Source: JAEUMD01 sp050246945 (GTDB lineage Bacteria > Pseudomonadota > Alphaproteobacteria > Rhizobiales > Hyphomicrobiaceae). Taken from it: 64,000 nucleotides of DNA. The position numbers and the translations under genes were made by a program. The stretch spans positions 62,001-126,000 of the forward strand of contig JBFWVC010000005.1 of the NCBI GenBank assembly GCA_050246945.1. The letters are read 5' to 3'. Every line of letters begins with the position of its first letter. Within the stretch, counting starts at the first letter, position 1. Positions 36,171 to 44,527 of this stretch are shown here, one piece after another. The notes below the pieces were generated by a model. It was given only the letters and a program-made list of their open reading frames with translations. It did not search any database and was not told the origin of the DNA.

Positions 36171-36980
36171 TCAATTGGCCACCATCGGTTCGATGACCGA
36201 AAACCCTTCGCGTTCAAAGATCTGCTTGGCTTCATTCGTCACCAGGAAGTCGAGAAAGCTCGTCGCATCGGTCTTTTTCTTGCTTTCAGTGATAACCGCC
36301 GCCGGATAGATGATGGGCGGATGTGCCTGCTCGGGGAACGTTGCGACCACAGTCACGTTGTCCGACACCGCCGCGTCCGTCGCATAAACGATACCGAACG
36401 GGGCTTCACCGCGCGCAACCAGAGCAAGTGCCGCACGCACGTTGTCAGATTGGGCCACCTTCGGTGCAACCGCTTCCCAAACTCCAATGGAGATGAGCGC
36501 CGCCTTACCGTAGATGCCGGCGGGAACCGAATCGACCATGGCCATCGCGAGCTTGCCGTCCTTGAGCAATCCAGCAAGGTCGAAGTCTTTCTTGATTTCG
36601 ACCTTGTCGGCGCTCTTGCCGTGAGCGATGAGGACGATCCGGTTGCGCAGCAGGATACGTCTGCTTGCCGCATCAACGAGGTTGTCCTGCTGAAGCGTAT
36701 CCATCCATTTCACGTTTGCGGAGATGAACACATCGGCGGGTGCGCCCAGCTGGATCTGCTTGGCAAGGCTTGAGCTTCCAGCCAGCGATATTCGCAACGT
36801 CTTGCCGGTCTTCACAAGCCACGCCGCCGAGATGTCATCAAGCGCGTTCTTGAGGCTGGCAGCGGCGAAAACGACGATTTCGTCGCTGGCCTTGCCACGG
36901 CTCGGTAGCGTCCCTGCGATCACACCGGCTGCCAGCATGATTGTTGCTGCGATGCGCACTATCCCGCCCGCAATGGTCAT
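36171..36980 (-). CDS. modA: Molybdate-binding periplasmic protein
   Basis: This 269-residue protein has a signal peptide (about 1-31) and the ModA fold: IVVFAAASLKNALDDISAAW near the N-terminus, FAGSSSLAKQIQLGAPADVFISAN-like sequence (here LAGSSSLAKQIQLGAPADVF), AMVDSVPAGIYGKAAL and APFGIVYATDAAVS. It binds molybdate (or tungstate) and delivers it to ModBC for molybdenum cofactor enzymes. The start at 36980 has AGGACGGA upstream. A ModE-like site lies 19-42 bases before it. Confidence 0.92.
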   Translation of the reverse strand: MTIAGGIVRIAATIMLAAGVIAGTLPSRGKASDEIVVFAAASLKNALDDISAAWLVKTGKTLRISLAGSSSLAKQIQLGAPADVFISANVKWMDTLQQDNLVDAASRRILLRNRIVLIAHGKSADKVEIKKDFDLAGLLKDGKLAMAMVDSVPAGIYGKAALISIGVWEAVAPKVAQSDNVRAALALVARGEAPFGIVYATDAAVSDNVTVVATFPEQAHPPIIYPAAVITESKKKTDATSFLDFLVTNEAKQIFEREGFSVIEPMVAN

Positions 36981-36998
36981 AGCATCCGTCCTGACACC

Positions 36999-37022
36999 CG
37001 ATATGTTTTTTGGGGAATAACG
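36999..37022 (-). promoter_or_regulatory. Candidate ModE-binding site upstream of modA
   Basis: CGATAT (36999-37004) and ATAACG (37017-37022) form an inverted pair with one mismatch, spaced 12 bases apart, close to the known ModE half-sites (CGnTATA/TATAnCG). It sits between modE and modA, where ModE-molybdate would repress the transporter. Confidence 0.5.
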
Positions 37023-37048
37023 ACACAGATGCAGTCACCGCGCAACCG

Positions 37049-37444
37049 TTAATTTCGGACAGACGTATCGGAGGCTTCACCATTTTGGGGCGCAAGCATC
37101 CGCTCCAAGCTCGCTATCTCGGACGCAGAACCCGAACGGGTATTCGCCTCAAGGCTCCGGTAGAGTGCCAGCACGCGTACCCCCATCGCGGTGACCGTCG
37201 CCCCGCCGTGGGACGCCCCACCGCGCGAGCTCTCGACCAGTGGCTCCGCGAACATCGTATTCATGGTTTCGACCAGGCCCCAGGCGCGCTTGTAGCTCAT
37301 GCCGAGCCGCCTCCCCGCCGCAGCGATTGAACCTGTTTCTGAAATCAGCGCAAGGAGGTCCGCCTTGCCCGGCCCGAACATGGAGCCGCTCGAGAAGTAA
37401 AGGCGAATACGCAGGCGAGTGTTGTTGACGGGTGTGCCGGGCAT
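37049..37444 (-). CDS. modE: ModE-type winged-helix regulator lacking the molybdate-binding domain
   Basis: This 131-residue protein has only the N-terminal winged-helix domain of ModE: LRIRLYFSSGSMFGPGKADLL, with HTH helix SIAAAGRRLGMSYKRAWGLVETMN. The C-terminal molybdate-sensing domains of full ModE are absent, as in several alphaproteobacterial short ModE proteins, so molybdate sensing must be indirect or use another partner. The start at 37444 was chosen from the family N-terminus. It is the first gene of modEABC; modA follows after 68 bases holding a candidate operator. Confidence 0.82.
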   Translation of the reverse strand: MPGTPVNNTRLRIRLYFSSGSMFGPGKADLLALISETGSIAAAGRRLGMSYKRAWGLVETMNTMFAEPLVESSRGGASHGGATVTAMGVRVLALYRSLEANTRSGSASEIASLERMLAPQNGEASDTSVRN

Positions 37445-37655
37445 GGCCGCAGTGTCCGAAGATTGCCTGTGCATGACAAGGGCAATTTGGCGATCCCGCG
37501 AGTCGAACTCGTGAGCATGGCCGCAGACGCGCACATCGACGTCGTGCAGTTGCGCGCGACCGCCGCCAAGATGCAATGGGATATGGCCATGTTGCGGGCA
37601 AGACCGCATTGCGTCGAGATATGGTGGATGGTTGGTTGTCCGGGCGCACCGCGCC

Positions 37656-38384
37656 TCACACCGTGCGCTCTCCGAACACGTAGCCCGCGCCGCGCACCGT
37701 CCGTATCGGATCGCTCTCGCGGCCGCGGATCAGAGCCTTCCTCAACCGCCCGATGTGCACATCCACCGTCCGCTCGTCGACGTAGGCATCCCGCCCCCAC
37801 ACACCGTCGAGCAGCTGCCCACGCGAAAGGACACGCCCCGGGCTCTGCATGAAATACTCGAGCAGCCGGAACTCGGTCGGACCAAGCCGCACCTCGCGCT
37901 TTCCCCGCAGCACCCGGTGCGCGGCGCGGTCGAGCGAGATCTCGCCGACCACCAGCACCTCCGCGATGCGGGAGGGTGAGGCCCGCCTCAGCAGCGCCTT
38001 CACGCGCGCCATGAGCTCCGGCAGCGAGAACGGCTTGACCACATAGTCGTCGGCACCAGTCGAAAGGCCGCGGATGCGATCCGCTTCCTCGCTGCGCGCG
38101 GTAAGCATGATAATGGGGACCTGGCGCGTATCTGTCCTCGCTCGCAGGCGCCTGCAGATCTCGATACCCGATGCTGCCGGCAGCATCCAGTCGAGGATCA
38201 CGAGATCTGGCGCTTCTTCGGTCACCAGCACCTCCGCATCCTCTCCCGTCGTGGCGTGGACGACGTTATATCCCGCTGCCTCGAGGTTGTAGCGTAGCAG
38301 CTCCGCTAGTGCCTCCTCATCCTCGACCACGAGAACCTTAGCCGCCAGCGCGCCAGGTATGACGTCGATCCGAGCGTCAATCAT
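37656..38384 (-). CDS. phoB: Phosphate regulon response regulator PhoB
   Basis: This 242-residue OmpR-family response regulator has a receiver domain (KVLVVEDEEALAELLRYNLEAAGY, phospho-acceptor Asp in DLVILDWMLP, conserved Lys in YVVKPFS) and a winged-helix DNA-binding domain (VRLGPTEFRLLEYFMQSPGRVLSR, YVDERTVDVHIGRLRKAL, IRTVRGAGYVF). With phosphate starvation it binds Pho boxes such as the one upstream of pstS. It overlaps the end of phoU by 8 bases. The partner kinase phoR is not in the window. Confidence 0.93.
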   Translation of the reverse strand: MIDARIDVIPGALAAKVLVVEDEEALAELLRYNLEAAGYNVVHATTGEDAEVLVTEEAPDLVILDWMLPAASGIEICRRLRARTDTRQVPIIMLTARSEEADRIRGLSTGADDYVVKPFSLPELMARVKALLRRASPSRIAEVLVVGEISLDRAAHRVLRGKREVRLGPTEFRLLEYFMQSPGRVLSRGQLLDGVWGRDAYVDERTVDVHIGRLRKALIRGRESDPIRTVRGAGYVFGERTV

Positions 38385-39090
38385 CGCTTTCCACCAGCAT
38401 CGAACTCGTCTCGTCGCCCTTCGGACGATCGTCCGATATGGGCTGCCCGCGAACCAGGTAATGCACGATCTCAGCGATATTCGTCGTGTGGTCGCCGACA
38501 CGTTCGAGGTTCTTCGCACCGAACAGCAGATGCGTGGAAATGCCGATGTTGCGCGGGTCCTCCATCATGTACGTCAGGAGCTCGCGGAACAGGGAGTTGT
38601 ACATTGCGTCGATCTGTTGATCGTCGCGCCACACCTGGATTGCTCGATCCGCATCGCGCTCGGCATAGGCGTCGAGCACCATCTTCAGCTGCTTCAACGC
38701 AAGCTCCACCATCCGTTCCAGCCCCGAGATGACTGGCTTTGGGTGCGAAACTTCCGCAATGGCGCTCGCACGCTTGGCGATGTTCTTGGCGAGGTCGCCG
38801 ATACGCTCCAGGTCGCCCGTGATGCGCAGCGCCGCCATCACGTGCCTCAGGTCGTTGGCCATCGGCTGCCGCCGCGCGATCATCTCGATCACCTGGTTCT
38901 CGATATCCTTTTCCAGGATGTCGATCGCCCTGTCGGCAGCAACCACCATGTCCGCCTGACGCGAATCGCGCCGCTGCAGTGCATCGAATGCCTGGCCGAG
39001 ATTGTGTTCTGCAAGCCCGCCCATCCGGGCGATCTTCGCGTCGAGCAGCGCAAGCTCGTCTTCGTAGGATTTGACAGTATGTTGAGGCAT
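38377..39090 (-). CDS. phoU: Phosphate transport regulator PhoU
   Basis: This 237-residue all-helical protein has two PhoU repeats. Motifs include LGQAFDALQRRDSRQADMVVAAD, DLERIGDLAKNIAKRA, and in the second repeat NLERVGDHTTNIAEI. The Glu/Asp-rich E(R)xGD motifs bind metal clusters. PhoU links PstSCAB activity to PhoR/PhoB signalling. The start at 39090 has GGAGACGG upstream. Confidence 0.93.
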   Translation of the reverse strand: MPQHTVKSYEDELALLDAKIARMGGLAEHNLGQAFDALQRRDSRQADMVVAADRAIDILEKDIENQVIEMIARRQPMANDLRHVMAALRITGDLERIGDLAKNIAKRASAIAEVSHPKPVISGLERMVELALKQLKMVLDAYAERDADRAIQVWRDDQQIDAMYNSLFRELLTYMMEDPRNIGISTHLLFGAKNLERVGDHTTNIAEIVHYLVRGQPISDDRPKGDETSSMLVESDD

Positions 39091-39148
39091 CAAGCCGTCT
39101 CCAAATCGTTCGATTGCGCCCTGATGGATTGCCGTGTGAAACCGCCTG

Positions 39149-39952
39149 CTAACCGAAGCGTCCGGTGATGTAGTCCTGTGTCCGCCTGTCGTGCGGATTG
39201 GTGAAGATCTGCCGCGTGTCGCCGAACTCCACGAGCTTGCCCAGGTGGAAGAACGCGGTGCGCTGCGAAACGCGCGCGGCCTGCTGCATCGAGTGCGTGA
39301 CTATGATGATCGTGTAGTTCGATTTGAGCTCTTCCATCAGCTCTTCTACCCGCGCTGTCGCAATCGGATCGAGTGCTGAGCACGGCTCGTCCATCAGGAT
39401 GACCTCCGGCCTAGTGGCGATGGCGCGGGCGATGCACAGACGCTGCTGCTGGCCGCCCGACAACCCGGTGCCCGGCTCGTGAAGGCGATCATGCACCTCT
39501 TTCAAGAGCCCCGCCCTCTCCAGGCACTCTTCGACGAGATCGTCGAGCTGTTTCTTGGAGCGCGTCAATCCGTGGATGCGAGGCCCGTAGGCGATGTTCT
39601 CGTAGATCGACTTCGGGAATGGATTCGGTTTCTGGAACACCATTCCGACGCGCGCGCGCAGTTCCACCACGTCGAGCTCGGGATCGTAGACATCCTGGCC
39701 GTCAAGCGTGATCTTGCCAGTCACCTTGCAGATCGGAATCGTATCGTTCATGCGGTTGATGCAACGAAGGAATGTCGACTTGCCGCAGCCCGAGGGCCCG
39801 ATGAATGCCGTGATCGCGTTGCGAGGCACTTCGACGTCGACATCGAACAGCGCCTGCTTGGCACCGTAGTGAACGTTCACTTTGCGCGCGACGATCGTCG
39901 GCGCAAGTTCCGGAACGGCGACCCGCTGCTCCGCGACGACCTGATGTTCCAT
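39149..39952 (-). CDS. pstB: Phosphate ABC transporter ATP-binding protein
   Basis: This 267-residue ABC ATPase has PstB signatures: Walker A GPSGCGKSTFLRCINRMND, the PNPFPKSIYENIAYGPRIHG segment, signature LSGGQQQRLCIARAIA, Walker B VILMDEPCSALDP and H-loop IIVTHSMQQA. It powers high-affinity phosphate import. The start at 39952 was chosen as the ATG just after the pstA stop; a longer frame reads back into pstA. Confidence 0.95.
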   Translation of the reverse strand: MEHQVVAEQRVAVPELAPTIVARKVNVHYGAKQALFDVDVEVPRNAITAFIGPSGCGKSTFLRCINRMNDTIPICKVTGKITLDGQDVYDPELDVVELRARVGMVFQKPNPFPKSIYENIAYGPRIHGLTRSKKQLDDLVEECLERAGLLKEVHDRLHEPGTGLSGGQQQRLCIARAIATRPEVILMDEPCSALDPIATARVEELMEELKSNYTIIIVTHSMQQAARVSQRTAFFHLGKLVEFGDTRQIFTNPHDRRTQDYITGRFG

Positions 39953-39966
39953 GGGCTCGGTCCTGT

Positions 39967-41280
39967 TCACCACTTCCTCTCGAATTTCCGGCGCAGATAC
40001 ACGGCTGCCGCGTTCATCACGAACAAGAACAGCAACAACACGATAGTAGCGCCCGCAGTCCGCTCGACAAAGCCGCGCTCCGCCGAAGTGGCCCACATGT
40101 AGATCTGTACGGGCAGCGCTGTGGCAGGCTCCATCACGCTACCCGGAATGTCGACCACGAATGCAACCATGCCGATCATCAGCAGCGGCGCCGTCTCGCC
40201 AAGTGCCTGTACGAGGCCAATGATTGTGCCCGTCATGATACCCGGAAATGCAAGTGGCAGCACATGATGGAACAATGTCTGCATTTTCGAAGCACCGACC
40301 CCGAGCGCGGCCTCGCGGATCGATGGCGGTACCGCGCGAATGGCGGCCCGCGTCGCGATGATCACGGTCGGAAGCGTCATCAACGCCAGCACAAGCCCGC
40401 CCACGATCGAAGCCGATCTCGGCAGTCCCGCGAAGTTGATGAACACCGCGAGGCCCAAAAGACCGAACACGATCGAAGGCACCGCTGCCAGATTGTTGAT
40501 GTTGACCTCTATCAGATCGGTCCAGAAGTTCTTTGGCGCAAACTCTTCCAGATACGCCGCCGCTGCGACACCGATCGGCACGGCTAGAACCGCCACAGTC
40601 AGCATCATGAACAGCGAGCCTATCAATGCAACGGCGAGTCCGGAACTTTCCGGCTGGCTCGACGCGCCGTAGGTGAAAAGCCCCCAATTGAAGCGCTTTT
40701 TCAGAACGCCATCGGCAACCAACTTGTCGACCCATTGGACTTGGCGATCGTTGAGCTGACGACGCGCCTCTGGGATGGAGCGATCAATGGCTCCCTTCAG
40801 GAGGGAATCGACATTGCCATGCGCGAGCAGGGGGATCGTGATCGTCTTGCCGACGAGACGAGGGTCCGCCACCACCTTGTCTCGGATCTGCACGTCGACT
40901 GCGCGCGACAGGAGCCCCTTGAGGTCGCGTTTCGTTGCGCGGTCGAGCTGGTCTGGCAGCGCCAAGGCCTTGGCCAGCGCATTCCGTGCCATCGTCGTAT
41001 AGTCGGCGAGCCCGAATCGGCTCACGTCCCGCTTGCCGCTCGGATCGATTTCGGCCGGATCGAGATACACCGCAAGATCGTACTTGGACTGCAGGAACGC
41101 AGACCAGCCGTTGGAAACGATCGAGGCGAACAGGCCCAGCAGGAACATCATCGCGACCAAAAGCGCGATCACGCCATACATCCGGAAGCGCGCCTCCGCG
41201 GCATAACGGGTCTTGAGGCGTGCAGGATCATTGAGGCGCGGGAGCGCATGCGTTGTGGCTTTGGTTGCATCCACCGTCAT
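39967..41280 (-). CDS. pstA: Phosphate ABC transporter permease, long form
   Basis: This 437-residue permease is longer than E. coli PstA (about 300 residues) because of an N-terminal extension with one helix (about 35-55) and a periplasmic segment (about 60-220). The transporter core is in the second half, with an EAA-type loop (IREAALGVGASKMQTLFHHVLPLAFPGI) and FLVGAAAAYLEEF-like helices. Long PstA/PstC forms are common in alphaproteobacteria. It overlaps pstC by 4 bases (ATGA). Confidence 0.93.
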   Translation of the reverse strand: MTVDATKATTHALPRLNDPARLKTRYAAEARFRMYGVIALLVAMMFLLGLFASIVSNGWSAFLQSKYDLAVYLDPAEIDPSGKRDVSRFGLADYTTMARNALAKALALPDQLDRATKRDLKGLLSRAVDVQIRDKVVADPRLVGKTITIPLLAHGNVDSLLKGAIDRSIPEARRQLNDRQVQWVDKLVADGVLKKRFNWGLFTYGASSQPESSGLAVALIGSLFMMLTVAVLAVPIGVAAAAYLEEFAPKNFWTDLIEVNINNLAAVPSIVFGLLGLAVFINFAGLPRSASIVGGLVLALMTLPTVIIATRAAIRAVPPSIREAALGVGASKMQTLFHHVLPLAFPGIMTGTIIGLVQALGETAPLLMIGMVAFVVDIPGSVMEPATALPVQIYMWATSAERGFVERTAGATIVLLLFLFVMNAAAVYLRRKFERKW

Positions 41281-42770
41281 TCGTACTGCTCCCGGTATTT
41301 GCGCACGACGTAGAGCGCGCAGACATTCAGCGCCAGCGTTAGGACGAACAGCGTCAGGCCGAGCGCGAATGCAACCAGCGTCTGCGGGCTGTCGAATTCG
41401 AGGTCGCCCGTCAACTGGCTGACTATCTTGACCGTAATCGTCGTCACCGGTTCCAACGGATTGAACGTGAGATTGGCGGCGATGCCAGCCGCGAGCACCA
41501 CGATCATGGTTTCGCCGATCGCGCGTGACGCGGCTAGGAGAACTGCGCCCACGATGCCTGGCAGCGCTGCCGGCAGGATCACCCGCCTGATCGTTTCAGA
41601 TTGTGTCGCGCCAAGTCCATAGGAACCTTCGCGCAGAGATTGCGGGACCGCGGAGATGATATCGTCGGATAGCGACGATACGAACGGAATGATCATCACG
41701 CCCATGACGATGCCTGCGGTGAGTACGCTGCTTGCAGCGATATTGAGACCCACCATCGCGCCCACATCGCGCAGCAGCGGACCGAACGTTATGAGAGCGA
41801 AGAAGCCATAGACGATGGTCGGAATGCCCGCGAGGATTTCCAGCGCTGGCTTGGCAACGTCGCGAATCCGCTGCGTGGCGTATTCCGACATGTAGATGGC
41901 TGCGAACAACCCGATGGGCACCGCCACGAGCAGCGCCACGAACGATATGAAGAGGGTGCCCCACAACAGTGGCAATAGCCCGAATTGCCCTTCGTCACCA
42001 CCAAGCGTGCGGCCGACCGATGAGAACCGCGGATCCCAAACCGTGCCCAGAAAGAAATTGGATGGGGACACCTTTTGGAAGAAATGGATTGTCTCGAACA
42101 AGACCGAGAATACGATCCCCAGGGTCGTCAGGATCGCAACCATCGAGGCTGCTATCAGAAGACCAAGCGTCACCTTCTCGACGAGATTGCGCGCCCTGAG
42201 ACGCGGATGAATCGACGTTGCGGCGTAAGCCAATCCGCCGATCGACAAGAGCCCGGCAAGTCCCGCAAGAAGCATCCTGCTCAAGCGCCGGTACTCCACA
42301 AGGTCGATCGCCGCATTGATTGCATAAGCAGGCGGGGCAGAGCCGAGTACGACGCCTTTCTCTTGGAGTACGTGCTGCGCTTCCTCGATCGGCGTAAAGC
42401 CAAGGCGTGCCTTCTTGACCGTCTCACTGGCCGCGGCGTCGAGCTTCGGCAGGCCTTCGGAGATCGTCTCCACCTGGCCCATGATCAGGGAGCGTTGCGC
42501 TATGTTGAGCGTCTCGAAGGACTGCGGCAGTTCTCCTCGGATCATCCGCTCGAGAACTGTCGGCTCCGAGGCACTCCAAACCGTGATCAGCAGGAGCGCC
42601 GGCAATCCGGCGAGAATCGCACTGAACCATCCATAATAGCCCACCTGCGAATGCAGCTTCACCGTCCCGCCTGCCTGCGCGGCCCGCGCACGGCTGAGCC
42701 CGATAAAGAAAGCCACGGCGGCGATGATTACGACCCCGAGAAAGATCGAGCTGTAAGACACGGGTCCCAT
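41277..42770 (-). CDS. pstC: Phosphate ABC transporter permease, long form
   Basis: This 497-residue permease has an N-terminal helix (about 8-25) and an extended soluble region (about 75-160) with further helices before the conserved core. The core has APIGLFAAIYMSEYA-like sequence (here VPIGLFAAIYMSEYATQRIR), ILAGIPTIVYGFFAL and LREGSYGLGATQSETIRRVILPAALPGIVG (EAA loop). It pairs with PstA to form the phosphate channel. It is separated from pstS by about 100 bases carrying a hairpin. Confidence 0.93.
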   Translation of the reverse strand: MGPVSYSSIFLGVVIIAAVAFFIGLSRARAAQAGGTVKLHSQVGYYGWFSAILAGLPALLLITVWSASEPTVLERMIRGELPQSFETLNIAQRSLIMGQVETISEGLPKLDAAASETVKKARLGFTPIEEAQHVLQEKGVVLGSAPPAYAINAAIDLVEYRRLSRMLLAGLAGLLSIGGLAYAATSIHPRLRARNLVEKVTLGLLIAASMVAILTTLGIVFSVLFETIHFFQKVSPSNFFLGTVWDPRFSSVGRTLGGDEGQFGLLPLLWGTLFISFVALLVAVPIGLFAAIYMSEYATQRIRDVAKPALEILAGIPTIVYGFFALITFGPLLRDVGAMVGLNIAASSVLTAGIVMGVMIIPFVSSLSDDIISAVPQSLREGSYGLGATQSETIRRVILPAALPGIVGAVLLAASRAIGETMIVVLAAGIAANLTFNPLEPVTTITVKIVSQLTGDLEFDSPQTLVAFALGLTLFVLTLALNVCALYVVRKYREQYE

Positions 42771-42833
42771 CCCTTGTCATGCCGAATGGCGAACGACAAA
42801 ACGCTGGTTGCGCCGTCCGCCGAACAATCGGAA

Positions 42834-42862
42834 CGGGTCGCGATCATCATAACCGCGACCCG
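42834..42862 (-). promoter_or_regulatory. Intercistronic hairpin between pstS and pstC
   Basis: CGGGTCGCG and CGCGACCCG form a perfect 9-bp stem with an 11-base loop, just after the pstS stop on the transcribed strand. Without a T-tract it is more likely an mRNA-stabilising or attenuating structure that gives more PstS than PstCAB. Confidence 0.5.
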
Positions 42863-42872
42863 GAACCGGCAA

Positions 42873-43931
42873 TTACATGGTCTTCGCTGCGCCGACGTCC
42901 GACTGCAGAGCCTTCAGCTCCTCTGCCGGCAGCGGCACCAGGCCGTACTCGGCGAGCGGGCCGTCAGGACCAAGCATCTTCGTCGAGGTGAAGAAGTCGA
43001 CGTAGTCCTTGAGGCCAGGGATGACACCGATGTGCGCCTTCTTCACGTAGAAGAACAACGGGCGCGAGACCGGATACTTGCCGGTAGCGATCGTCTCGAC
43101 CGACGGAGCAATCCCCGACATCGTCGCGACTTTGAGCTTGTCGGTGTTGTTCTCGTAGAACGACAGACCGAACACGCCGACGCCCTTTGGGTTCGACTTC
43201 AGGCGGGCAAGAGTCTCGGTATAGTCGCCGTCGATATCGACCGAAGCTCCATCCTTGCGAACCTTGATGCAGCCCTTGTCGGCAGCCTTCTTCTTCGCCT
43301 TCTCATCTCCCTCGGCAGCAGCCTCGAGCAGCTTGATGGCGCCCATTGCCGTGCAGCCCGCGTGCAGAACCTTCTCCTCGAAGACTTCACGCGTGCCGTG
43401 CTTCTCACCCGGGATGTAGGCGACGATCGGCCAGTCAGGCAGCTTGTCGTTGACCTGCTTCCAGGTCTTGTTCGGGTTGTCGGTCAACTTGCCATCGACC
43501 GGAACCTTCTCAGCGAGCGCGAGATAGACATCCTTGGGCTCGAGCGCCCACGGGGCGCCGCCGGCGTCGGTGGCGAAAACGATGCCGTCGTAGCCGAAAC
43601 GGATTTCCATGATGTCCTTTACGCCGGCGTCGGCGCACGACTTGACTTCAGCGTCCTTGATCTTGCGCGAGGAGTTGGCGATATCGATGGTCTTCTCGCC
43701 AAGACCCTGGCAGAACTGCTTCAGGCCAGCTGACGAGCCGCCCGACTCGACGACCGGCGTCTTGAACTGGCTGTAAGCCTTGCCGAACTGCTCCGCCACG
43801 ATGTTGGCATAGGGCAGCACGGTGGACGAGCCGGCGATCTGGACTTGATCGCGCGCCGAAGCTGCATCGACGGTCGCGAAACTGCCGACAGCGATAACGG
43901 CCGCCGTCAAAGCAAGTGTCTTGGTTTTCAC
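42873..43931 (-). CDS. pstS: Phosphate-binding periplasmic protein
   Basis: This 352-residue protein has a signal peptide (KTKTLALTAAVIAVGSFATVDAASA, cleaved about residue 24-26). The PstS fold follows: IAGSSTVLPYANIVAEQF, ESGGSSAGLKQFCQG, IDIANSSRKIKDAEV and KGVGVFGLSFYEN, with phosphate ligands in the SST and SGGSS loops. The start is GTG at 43931, chosen for a GGGAG ribosome site and a sensible signal peptide; the frame has no ATG nearby. A Pho box lies about 106 bases upstream. Confidence 0.93.
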   Translation of the reverse strand: MKTKTLALTAAVIAVGSFATVDAASARDQVQIAGSSTVLPYANIVAEQFGKAYSQFKTPVVESGGSSAGLKQFCQGLGEKTIDIANSSRKIKDAEVKSCADAGVKDIMEIRFGYDGIVFATDAGGAPWALEPKDVYLALAEKVPVDGKLTDNPNKTWKQVNDKLPDWPIVAYIPGEKHGTREVFEEKVLHAGCTAMGAIKLLEAAAEGDEKAKKKAADKGCIKVRKDGASVDIDGDYTETLARLKSNPKGVGVFGLSFYENNTDKLKVATMSGIAPSVETIATGKYPVSRPLFFYVKKAHIGVIPGLKDYVDFFTSTKMLGPDGPLAEYGLVPLPAEELKALQSDVGAAKTM

Positions 43932-44020
43932 TGTTGATCTCCCTGGATCGGGGTGTACTCGGCGGCCGCATTTCAGTGACTCGCCGCCTCGAGCGCCGGG
44001 TGTCATCCGCCGGCGCCTCA

Positions 44021-44054
44021 GGGATAGCGCCGTCAACTGACAGCAATGTGACAG
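44021..44054 (-). promoter_or_regulatory. Pho box and -10 of the pst operon
   Basis: On the minus strand CTGTCAC-ATTG-CTGTCAG (44054-44037) is a near-perfect pair of 7-base PhoB half-sites with 4-base spacing. TATCCC (44026-44021) lies 10 bases further on as a likely -10. This layout, with the Pho box replacing the -35, is standard for PhoB-activated promoters. Confidence 0.75.
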
Positions 44055-44162
44055 GTTAATTCTCTGTTTTTGAACACATTAATTAGAAAACACGTTCCCG
44101 GCCCGTCAGAATTTCACATGCCCCGGTGTTTTCGTTAGCAAGCTCCTCGAATGCGCCCCAAC

Positions 44163-44220
44163 AGCCTGTTCGTCTGGAACGGGAATGCTCGCGGGCTCCC
44201 GCGAAAGCGGCGAACAGGCT
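44163..44220. other. Inverted repeat between pstS and nudC
   Basis: AGCCTGTTCG (44163-44172) and CGAACAGGCT (44211-44220) are perfect inverted copies around a 38-base centre that contains GCGGG-CT-CCCGC. It is part of the roughly 600-base divergent region between pstS and nudC. Its role is unknown. Confidence 0.5.
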
Positions 44221-44301
44221 AACACATAGGCTCAATAGGGTCCTTTGAGCCGGGCGGAACTCAAATGTATTGCCGGCCCGGCCAAGCTTGTCTGAAACCA
44301 C

Positions 44302-44402
44302 AGTATGTTGAGCTGAAGTGCGCAGCGGCTCGGCGTGAAAAGCATGTTCCAAACAGTGGGCAGGATCATGTGCGTGCTTCCGCGAAACATGACCACGATC
44401 TG
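44302..44402 (+). repeat. Family A intergenic repeat
   Basis: Somewhat diverged full-length copy: CAGTATGTTGAGCTGAAG...GCGGCTCGGCGTGAAAAGCATGTTC and AGGATCATGTGCGTGCTTCCGCGAAACATGACCACGATC. It lies between the divergent pstS and nudC genes. Confidence 0.8.
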
Positions 44403-44527
44403 ATAGCCGCGGAACCAGGATCGCTTCAGTTGGCACGCCACCGCGTTGTGCCACGTGTTGCTGTCGTGAGCATTCTCGTTGCATCACCTGCGGGAGTTCC
44501 GCTGTCCCTCGACACCTTGGAAAGCCG

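Noticed and set aside
42075..43733. A 552-codon plus-strand frame opposite pstC and pstS
   Set aside because: It is antisense to well-identified genes and is Arg/Leu-rich without a domain.
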